Origin: Leptolyngbya sp. FACHB-8
GTDB lineage: Bacteria; Cyanobacteriota; Cyanobacteriia; Elainellales; Elainellaceae
NCBI RefSeq assembly: GCF_014695575.1
Contig: NZ_JACJOO010000008.1
Span: 1 to 64,000 of the forward strand
DNA: 64,000 nucleotides
Reading direction: 5' to 3'
Below are positions 26,901 through 33,366 of this stretch, in pieces. A model generated the notes under the pieces. The model did not search any database. It worked only from the letters and a program-made list of their open reading frames with translations, and was not told the DNA's origin. The stretch's first letter is position 1, and every line of letters begins with the position of its first letter. The translations under genes were made by a program, and so were the position numbers.

Positions 26901-27025
26901 TGCCGCGCTACGGTATGAAGCGCCTCAGTCTCGGCTTGTAAGTTTGGGGTTCGGCTCGGCCTCTGCGCTAAGGCGGCAGTAATCAGAACATCATTCAAAC
27001 CCGTAGAGGGCAACATTTCAGACAT
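23966..27025 (-). CDS. hybrid sensor histidine kinase (GAF-PAS-PAS-GAF-HisKA-HATPase-REC)
   Basis: 1019 residues, soluble. Order: GAF (about 35-195), PAS (215-325), PAS (340-460, NASGIITSWNPGAERLLGY), GAF (475-630), HisKA with His656 in LSHELRSPLNP, HATPase (DATRLQQVVWNVLSNAVKF, DRGIGI, GLGLGL) and a C-terminal receiver with Asp942 in SDIGMPDMDGY. The GAF domains lack the bilin cysteine motif and resemble generic stress-type GAFs. Phosphate would pass internally from His656 to Asp942. Its ATG overlaps the stop of the XRE regulator by eight bases. It closely resembles the hybrid kinase at 37163 in the HisKA-to-REC half, suggesting duplication. Input unknown. Confidence 0.9.
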   Translation of the reverse strand: MSEMLPSTGLNDVLITAALAQRPSRTPNLQAETEALHTVARQLAEQSQTMLKTLVTVAKDLCQVGSAGVSLLEVTPDGEEMFCWSAIAGALAEHEGGTISRSFSPCGTCLDLQKPQLYSHPERYFTYLEEAKTTIVEGLTIPLMGATNPLGTIWVVSHDESRQFDLEDVRLMTSLADFTAAALQSIHLRQAAEVALQREQAARQDAEANRRAFDESARRAVEILESITDAFVCVDQDWRITYANQEAARVNGLQPEEMVGKTYQDMEPCAIATVLKQIQCRITAEPEITQFEVFDESSKKWLEIHAYPCKVGFSVYFRDITERKQDKARRQEAESALRESESRFRLIVESARDYAIFTLNASGIITSWNPGAERLLGYHEAEIIGQPNYIIFTPEDRETRQSEKELQTALAQGHAEDERWHLRKDGSRFFASGLMMQLRDEAGNLQGLVKMLRDRTEAHQAAEREQFLSRASAVLAETLDYKITLFNIAQLAVPFLADFCFFDILSPSNQIERAAWYHGDPTKQEWFEQLQQYTPPHKCESHPITKVLSTGKANLMSHVTDSWMQIVAINAEHLQFMRDCQTRSLITVPLTAHGRRLGALTLGLTASSNRRYTPTDLAVAEELGHRAALAFDNAQLYQQAQESNRMKDEFMAVLSHELRSPLNPILGWIQMLRKGVLDANRTAKAWAAIERNARLQAQLVEDLLDISRILRGKLSLNVAPVNLVATVQAAMETVQLAAQAKSIEIETRLDSHVGLVLGDATRLQQVVWNVLSNAVKFTPEGGQIEVSLEHQDNQALITVRDRGIGIHASFLPHVFDYFRQADGATTRRFGGLGLGLAIVRQLVEAHGGSVQVESPGEGQGATFTIRLPLITAQAVQEENRQPSEEDFNLQDTQILVVDNEPDALEFATFVLEQAGAKVISATSADEALTLLSESQPDLLVSDIGMPDMDGYMLMKQVRSLPPEQGGKVPAIALTAYAGDINYRQAIAAGFQRHISKPIEPETFVKTVAALVQPTRHGEI

Positions 27026-27266
27026 CCCATTCTCCCTTGGAGAAATCCTGCTGCAACAAACCTTTCTCTGCTTCCCCGGTTGACTTCAGCAATTCTTCCA
27101 GTAATTTCATTGCCATCGGGGAGGGTAAGCTATGCCCGTTCTCCCACCGATTCACCGTTTTGAAGGAAACCCCTAATTGTGCAGCAAATTTTTCCTGGGA
27201 CAGGTTGAGATGCTGCCGGAGGTGACGAATCAAATCTGGAATGGGTAAGGACTTTGTGAAGGACAT
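27018..27266 (-). CDS. XRE-family helix-turn-helix regulator
   Basis: An 82-residue protein with a single Cro/CI helix-turn-helix (about residues 8-62; LRQHLNLSQEKFAAQLGVSFKTVNRWENGHSLPSP is the region spanning both helices). It has no other domain. It would bind DNA as a dimer. It lies directly upstream of and overlaps the hybrid kinase gene by eight bases, so the two proteins are translated together. It is the only DNA-binding protein in the 20-48 kb kinase island and may be an output or autoregulator of the kinase (inference). Confidence 0.85.
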   Translation of the reverse strand: MSFTKSLPIPDLIRHLRQHLNLSQEKFAAQLGVSFKTVNRWENGHSLPSPMAMKLLEELLKSTGEAEKGLLQQDFSKGEWDV

Positions 27267-27454
27267 TGCTAATCGTGATCGCTTGTACCACAGTAGGACA
27301 CATGGGATAACGCTACCGCCACTCTTAAGGAGGAGCTTAAAAAGGGGCCAGGGAAGACTTTTCCGCTGATGAGCACCACTCGTAGGGTAATGTTCTAGAT
27401 GTGTGGATGGGGATGGGAAAGGACCACTTCATGCCCCTTTCAGCACATCCCATC

Positions 27455-27488
27455 GGGTACATCCCACTTTTGCAGATTGAAATCCCAG
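27455..27488 (-). repeat. dispersed repeat carrying AATCTGCAAAAGTGGGATG, copy 2
   Basis: Read on the minus strand, this matches the repeat at 18775-18814 over about 33 bases with few differences (TGCAAAAGTGGGATGTACCC). It borders the palindrome at 27482 and lies about 130 bases from element copy C, as copy 1 lies near element copy B. Confidence 0.5.
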
Positions 27489-27536
27489 TTTTGTTAATGT
27501 GGCGGGCTTCGCCCGCCACATTAACAAAACTGGGAT
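27482..27536. repeat. 26-bp-arm perfect palindrome
   Basis: The arms 27482-27507 and 27511-27536 pair exactly around TTC (core GTGGCGGGC-TTC-GCCCGCCAC). The 27267-27905 gap contains this, the repeat above, element copy C and AT-rich sequence before the next kinase; no gene is evident. Confidence 0.75.
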
Positions 27537-27618
27537 GCACCCCATCCCATCTACATGTTTGAAACATGACCTACTCGTGGCACATCGTGCGTGTTTTTCA
27601 CAAAGCCCGTCAATCAGA

Positions 27619-27702
27619 CAGCAATTCTCAGCTTTGAAACCCCGAAAATAGCCCGCCTTCGGCGGGCTATTTTCGGCTTGGATTTCAAAATGAGAATTGC
27701 TG
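27619..27702. mobile_element. MITE-like element, copy C (84 bp, one internal hairpin)
   Basis: Exact 12-bp ends, CAGCAATTCTCA (27619-27630) and its complement (27691-27702). Flanking 9-mers TCAATCAGA and TCAGCCAGA match at 7 of 9. It contains only one hairpin (CCCGCC-TTC-GGCGGG), so it is an internally shorter form than copies A and B. Confidence 0.75.
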
Positions 27703-27905
27703 TCAGCCAGAGGCTTAAGAAACCCCACCCAGGAAGGTCAGACACTACATAGACCTTCTTAAGAAATAGTTCAGTGCGTAACATCTACATGGTCAGCAAA
27801 TATTAATATTTTATTAATACATCGTGTAAATTCTTTAACCTTCTTATTTCAGTAGGTCAATGTAGTGAATACTACAAGTATCTCTGAACCCTATCGCCCT
27901 TTACT

Positions 27906-30900
27906 ATGCCGTTTCATCATGCCAACGCTTGTTTGGGACAGGTTTTGGAGCAGGTTACAAACCTCTCTCGGCAGATTTATTGTGCTGCTCATCTGGATAC
28001 AGCTCTAGCGGCCACAACTCATGGCGCTAGAGGAATTTTAAGGAGCGATCGCCTGGTCATCTACCGCTTTTTGGTGGAGGGAGATGGGGTCGTGATTGCG
28101 GAATCCGTGGGAGACAACTGGCAACCTATCCAGGGGCAGCTCATTTATGACCCCTGTTTTGAGGCGAAATGGAATCGTCTTTATCAACAGGGACGCGTGC
28201 ATGCCGTTGAAGATCGGGAAACGGCAAACCTCGTGCCTTGCTATCGCTCGCTGCTGGCTCAGCTTCAGGTACGTGCTAATTTGGTCGTGCCGATTCTGCT
28301 CCCAGTCATCGATGAATGTCTATTACCAGAACTATGGGGGTTGCTGATTGCCCATCAGTGTGAAAGCCCCCGTCAATGGCTGCCACTTGACACCCAGATT
28401 TTGCAGCACCTTGCCATGCAACTGGGATGCAAAATTCAAAGTCTAAACTCTGGGCAACCCGTCGTGCTGCAAGAGGGTCTGCCACAGCTTCAGACAGAGC
28501 AGATTGCCCCAATGAGTGACGCGAAACCCGTATCTGCTAACCTCCCAAGTCATTCGTCTTTTAATCAAATAGATTGTCATGGTGGAGAGGTTGTGTCTCT
28601 TAAAGCCTTTGATTTTCTGCAAAATCCAGTTTGGATCTATGACATTGAGCGATCGCAGATCCATTGGGCGAATCAAGCATCCTTACATCTTTGGAATGCA
28701 GCCAGCCGAGATGAGCTACTAACCCGTGACTTTGGCCAGGTGTCAGAATCCACGCAGGTTCGTTTACAGAGCTACTTGCAGCAGTTTGAACAGGGCAAAA
28801 CTCTGGTAGAGCAATGGACGTTCTATCCAGGAGGGCATCCCGTATCGGTACAGTGCCGTTGCTCGGGTATCCCAATCGAGAAGGGCCGATTGGCGATGCT
28901 TGTGGAGGGGACGATGGAAATGCCGCACCAGATCGACCAGACCACACTGCGATCGCTCGAAGCCCTGCGACACACCAGCGTCATGATCTCGCTCTACACG
29001 CTAGACGGTGTGCCCCTGCTACAAAACCCAGCCGCACTACGTTGCTACGGCGATACTGTTCACCCTCATGTGAGTAAGGAAAATGCATTCCTGCACCATT
29101 TTGTTGATCCCATGGTGGGAGTGCAAGCCATGGCTGTACTTGAGGCTGAAGAAGTTTTTAGCATTGAAACGCAAGTGTTGACGCTAGAGGGCATTCGCTG
29201 GCATGGGATGGATGCACGACGTGTGAATGATCCGATTACGGGCGAAGTGATGATTTTGGTGAATGAGAAAGACATTACGGCTCAGGAAGTTGCACTGCGC
29301 GATCGCATACAAGCAGAAGCCAACCTCGAAGCCCAGCAAGCTTTTCTCCACCAAGTTATTGATACGGTTCCCAGTTCTATCTTTGTAAAAGACAAAGAGG
29401 GTCGGCTACTGGTGGTAAATCAGGCCAGTACTGAAATTCACGGCAGCAGCGTGGAAACCATGCTGGGAAAACGGGAACCTGAATTTAATCCCAATTTTGG
29501 TTGGCGGCAACTTGAGCAGTTTTTGGCGAGCAATCAAGCAATTATGCAGAGTCGCCAGACTCAACAGCACATTCAACAGATCACAACCGCGAATGGAGAG
29601 TTGCGCTGGTATCAAACCGTCATTCGCCCCTGGATTGATGCGAATGATCAGGTTCAAGGCGTCATTGGTAACTCAGTTGACATTACTGAACTAAAGCAAG
29701 CAGAAGCGGCGCTTCAGCAAAAATCTGAGCGGCTTGCCACCATCATCACTGTGCAACAGGATATCGCCCTGAACCATCCTAATCTGGATGCGGTCATGGA
29801 CCTGATCGTTGAGCATGCTCAAGCCTTGACTCAGGCATCGGGGGCGGTGATTGAATTGTTGGAAGAAGATGCGTTAGTTTGCCGGGCTGCAAGTGGCATG
29901 GGAGTATCCTCTCTGGGTCTTCGACTGCACGTTGAAAACAGCTTATCGGGGTGCTGTATGACAGCAGGGAAAATTCTGCAATGTGACGATGTCGAGACTG
30001 AGCCAAACGTCAATTTAGCTGTATGCCGTGAGGCTGGCGTGCGATCTATGGTTGTGGTTCCCCTGAAGGTCACAGACGGTTGTATGGGCGTATTAAAGGT
30101 TTTCTCCCAAACGCCTGCTGCCTTCACTGAGCAAGACATCCAGACCCTACAACTGATGGCCGGGTTTCTCACGGCTTCAATTCAACTGGCCACCGAGTTT
30201 GAGTCTAAAAATGCGCTGCTCTTTGCCTTACAGGAAAGTGAAGAGCGCTATCGCTCGGTTGTGTCTGTGATGGCAGAGGGGGTCGTGCTTCAGCAGGCTG
30301 ATGGCCAAATTATGGCCTACAACCGTAGTGCCGAGAAGATTTTAGGCCTCACCCCGGAACAGATGATGGGCCGCACCCCCATTAATCCGCAATGGCAAGC
30401 GATTTATGAGGATGGTTCGCCGTTCCCCCGAGAAAAACACCCGGCTACGGTAACCTTGCGAACAGGAGAACCTCAGTCGAACGTCATGATGGGTGTTCAC
30501 AAGCCGGATGGCAGCCTCACCTGGGTTTCTATCAACTCTCAACCGCTGTCACGTCCTGATCAATCTCATCCCTACGCGGTGGTAACTTCGTTTGCTGATA
30601 TTACCGTTCAAAAGCAGGCAGAAGCGACGCTACGGCACCAAACAGAACGGGAGCGCATGATCACAGCGATCGCTCAACATATTCGTGAATCACTTAATCT
30701 TGAGGCCATTCTCAATACGACGGTGACGGAAGTGCGTCACTTTCTGCAATGCGATCGCGTTATCATTTACCGCTTTAACCCGGACTGGAGTGGTATCGTA
30801 GTGACAGAATCGGTGGCCTCCGGTTGGAACTCCATCCTGAATATGGAAATTCGGGATACGTACTTCGTTGAAAATCGCGAACAAGTCTATGCCGATCGCA

Positions 30901-32471
30901 AAATTCAGGTAAGGGATAACATTTACACTGCAGGTTTGAACCAGTGCCATATCGAATTGATGGAAAGGCTCCAGGTGAAAGCCAAACTGGTTGTTCCTAT
31001 CTGGCAGGGGCAAACACTTTGGGGCTTATTAGTGGCCCATCAGTGCAATGGTCCTCGGCATTGGCAGTCGTTAGAGCGGGAGCTAGTCGTACAACTGGCA
31101 ACTCAGGTCGCGATCGCCATTCAGCAATCTGAACTGTACGGTCAAGTGCAGCACTGGAACACCCATCTGGAATTGCAAGTTCAGGAACGTACAGCGCAAC
31201 TTCAGCAAGCTCTGGATTTTGAAGCCCTGCTTAAACGCATTACAGATAAGGTGCGTGACAGTCTGGATGAACAGGAAATTTTGCGGTCTGCTGTGCAAGA
31301 ACTGGCTCAAGGGCTAGGAACAGTGTGCTGTGACACAGGCATTTACAACGCCGATCAGACCACGTCTACCATTGCCTATGAATCTAGCAACCATCTATCC
31401 TCAGCTCAGGGAAAAACCTTCGTTATTGCAAACGCACCCAATCGGGAAATTTATCAATTCTTGCTACAAGGACAGGTTTGCCAATTCTGTGATGTAGCTT
31501 CTAATCCTCTACGATCTGACCAGTCATTATTGGCTGTGCTTGCTTGCCCTCTGATGGATGATCAGGGAGTATTGGGTGATCTCTGGTTATTCAAGCCTTC
31601 CAGCATGGGATTTAATGATCAGGAGGTGCGGCTCGTACAACAGGTCGCGAATCAATGCGCGATCGCCCTTCGTCAATCTCGCTTATATTACGCTGCTCAA
31701 GCACAGGTAGAAGAATTAGCACGGCTCAATCAACTCAAAGATGATTTTCTGAGTACGGTATCTCATGAATTACGAACACCGCTGTCTGGTATAAAAATGG
31801 CTATTGAGATGCTGGAGATGTGCTTGCGTCCGTTGGGTGTGTTTGAGCCAGAAACAAATCCTATCAATTGCTATTTCCAAATCCTGCAAACAGAATACCA
31901 GCGGGAAATTGGGCTGATTAATGATTTATTAGATTTGACTCGGCTTGATTCTGGTGCAGATCCCCTCACGTTATCCCCCATCCATCTGCAGTTCTGGATT
32001 GCTCATGTGTTAGAGCCGTTTGTTGAGCGTACTCATCACCAAGAGCAACACCTGGATATTACCATTCCCAAAGACCTACCACCTCTCACAACCGATTTGG
32101 CCTATTTAGAACGGGCACTGACAGAGTTACTGCAAAACGCCTTTAAGTACACGCCACCTGGAGAAAATATCAACGTTTCGGCCCGTTTAGTGTCAAACCA
32201 CAGTAGCGACTTTATATTGATCGAAGTCAGCAATACAGGTGTGGAAATTCCGGAGGTAGAGCGCGATCGCATCTTCGAAAAGTTTTATCGCATTCCCAAC
32301 AACGATCCCTGGAAACACGGGGGTACTGGCTTAGGCTTGTCTCTGGTCAAAAAGTTAGTTCAGCGGCTGGGTGGTGCTATTTGGGTAGAAAGCAGCCAAT
32401 CTCTTACTCAATTCATCATGCAACTTCCACTCACTCAACAAGCATTTGAAGCCCAGCACGATATGGTTTAG
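27906..32471 (+). CDS. giant multi-sensor histidine kinase with cyanobacteriochrome-type GAFs
   Basis: 1521 residues, soluble. Order: GAF1 (about 15-180) with DPCF (Cys84) and PCYRSLL (Cys112); PAS-like region (235-335); PAS (345-450); PAS (475-600); generic GAF (605-765); PAS (775-905); GAF3 (915-1075) with DTYF (Tyr986, where a DXCF cysteine would be) and QCHIELM (Cys1014); GAF4 (1100-1260); HisKA with His1287 in SHELRTPLSG; HATPase (ELLQNAFKYT, GTGLGLSL). The two cysteine-bearing GAFs keep the 28-residue DXCF-to-Cys spacing seen in the kinase at 21529, so they may bind bilins. In GAF1 Tyr replaces the usual His after the cysteine. There is no receiver; the partner is unknown. A hairpin follows 32 bases after the stop. 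Confidence 0.9.
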   Translation: MPFHHANACLGQVLEQVTNLSRQIYCAAHLDTALAATTHGARGILRSDRLVIYRFLVEGDGVVIAESVGDNWQPIQGQLIYDPCFEAKWNRLYQQGRVHAVEDRETANLVPCYRSLLAQLQVRANLVVPILLPVIDECLLPELWGLLIAHQCESPRQWLPLDTQILQHLAMQLGCKIQSLNSGQPVVLQEGLPQLQTEQIAPMSDAKPVSANLPSHSSFNQIDCHGGEVVSLKAFDFLQNPVWIYDIERSQIHWANQASLHLWNAASRDELLTRDFGQVSESTQVRLQSYLQQFEQGKTLVEQWTFYPGGHPVSVQCRCSGIPIEKGRLAMLVEGTMEMPHQIDQTTLRSLEALRHTSVMISLYTLDGVPLLQNPAALRCYGDTVHPHVSKENAFLHHFVDPMVGVQAMAVLEAEEVFSIETQVLTLEGIRWHGMDARRVNDPITGEVMILVNEKDITAQEVALRDRIQAEANLEAQQAFLHQVIDTVPSSIFVKDKEGRLLVVNQASTEIHGSSVETMLGKREPEFNPNFGWRQLEQFLASNQAIMQSRQTQQHIQQITTANGELRWYQTVIRPWIDANDQVQGVIGNSVDITELKQAEAALQQKSERLATIITVQQDIALNHPNLDAVMDLIVEHAQALTQASGAVIELLEEDALVCRAASGMGVSSLGLRLHVENSLSGCCMTAGKILQCDDVETEPNVNLAVCREAGVRSMVVVPLKVTDGCMGVLKVFSQTPAAFTEQDIQTLQLMAGFLTASIQLATEFESKNALLFALQESEERYRSVVSVMAEGVVLQQADGQIMAYNRSAEKILGLTPEQMMGRTPINPQWQAIYEDGSPFPREKHPATVTLRTGEPQSNVMMGVHKPDGSLTWVSINSQPLSRPDQSHPYAVVTSFADITVQKQAEATLRHQTERERMITAIAQHIRESLNLEAILNTTVTEVRHFLQCDRVIIYRFNPDWSGIVVTESVASGWNSILNMEIRDTYFVENREQVYADRKIQVRDNIYTAGLNQCHIELMERLQVKAKLVVPIWQGQTLWGLLVAHQCNGPRHWQSLERELVVQLATQVAIAIQQSELYGQVQHWNTHLELQVQERTAQLQQALDFEALLKRITDKVRDSLDEQEILRSAVQELAQGLGTVCCDTGIYNADQTTSTIAYESSNHLSSAQGKTFVIANAPNREIYQFLLQGQVCQFCDVASNPLRSDQSLLAVLACPLMDDQGVLGDLWLFKPSSMGFNDQEVRLVQQVANQCAIALRQSRLYYAAQAQVEELARLNQLKDDFLSTVSHELRTPLSGIKMAIEMLEMCLRPLGVFEPETNPINCYFQILQTEYQREIGLINDLLDLTRLDSGADPLTLSPIHLQFWIAHVLEPFVERTHHQEQHLDITIPKDLPPLTTDLAYLERALTELLQNAFKYTPPGENINVSARLVSNHSSDFILIEVSNTGVEIPEVERDRIFEKFYRIPNNDPWKHGGTGLGLSLVKKLVQRLGGAIWVESSQSLTQFIMQLPLTQQAFEAQHDMV

Positions 32472-32502
32472 CACTACTCATGTCTTGCATCTTTGTAAAA
32501 GC

Positions 32503-32557
32503 AAACCTAGAGGGAAACTTTTTGTCTCTAAGCGGCGAAAAATTTCCCTCTAGGTTT
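32503..32557 (+). terminator. terminator hairpin after the giant kinase
   Basis: AAACCTAGAGGGAAA (32503-32517) is complementary to 32543-32557, followed by TGG after the T-run. Inner T5/A5 pairing lengthens the stem. It is placed 32 bases beyond the stop codon. Confidence 0.6.
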
Positions 32558-32731
32558 TGGTACAGGCTTTGCGCCGTACTCATAATTCTGCACGAGCTTC
32601 TGTTTGTCCGTTTTTAATATAGTCCCTGGTTTATGGTTACTATAGAGAGAATGATGGACACTGTCAGCACCATTTCTCAGGATGGTTATTTAACTGCATT
32701 TCATATTAATTGTTTCGTATAGTAACACTCT

Positions 32732-32806
32732 GGACAGTTTTTCTAAAACCCTTGCTTTTGCGTGCGCAAAGCGCACGCAAAAGCAAGGGTTTTAGAAAAA
32801 CTGTCC
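32732..32806. repeat. 36-bp-arm perfect palindrome, AAA loop
   Basis: The arms 32732-32767 and 32771-32806 pair without a mismatch (core GCGTGCGC-AAA-GCGCACGC). It is the longest perfect arm pair in the window. It lies in the 32472-33366 gap between two kinase genes; that gap holds four palindromes and no evident gene. Confidence 0.8.
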
Positions 32807-32922
32807 GAACTAATGGTATAGGATAGTCTGATTCTATGCCTTTAGATAGATGTTTAAAGTTCCCCGCAAATAACATAGATAGGCTCAATGATTGAGTTAA
32901 AACTAAATTGATACCAGAGCCT

Positions 32923-32987
32923 GTTTGAAAAGTTGATTTTTTGTGCGATGCACACGAAAAATCAACCCATGGCGAACCTTTTCAAGC
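32923..32987. repeat. imperfect palindrome
   Basis: The outer pair GTTTGAAAAG/CTTTTCAAGC and the inner pair GTTGATTTTT/AAAAATCAAC surround GTGCGATGCACAC. The right side carries about ten extra bases, so it looks like a decayed member of the palindrome class. Confidence 0.5.
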
Positions 32988-33008
32988 CGCCTTCCAGTTC
33001 TTTAGGCT

Positions 33009-33117
33009 GAGTAAGTGGACATGATTGAACATGAAATCCTAAAAAGCTGTGACATATGCACAGCGCATGGCATAGCTTTTTAGGATTTTATGTTTAATTG
33101 AGTTAGGCTACTTACTC
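33009..33117. repeat. long imperfect palindrome, about 109 bp
   Basis: The core AAATCCTAAAAAGCT (33034-33048) is complementary to 33074-33088. Pairing continues outward with bulges to GAGTAAG (33009) and CTTACTC (33111). It could be a terminator or palindromic repeat upstream of the phytochrome-like kinase. Confidence 0.55.
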
Positions 33118-33366
33118 TGGCGAGCTTTGTTTACCTAAAGTAGAATTGCAATCATAAAAGTTTGTTTCCAAGCAATTTTTAGAGAGCCTGTAGGCTAGGC
33201 GAAGGAGGCGTATTATTCACGCACCTTCTTATAGAGTTTAGTCTTTGAGAAAAAATACAGAGAATGTGATAAATGGAATAGCTATTTATACAGCTTGAAG
33301 CTATTTTTCATAGTCTAAGGGAACTCTAATCTTGGCAACTTTCAATTTCTGTTGAGTTACCACCCT

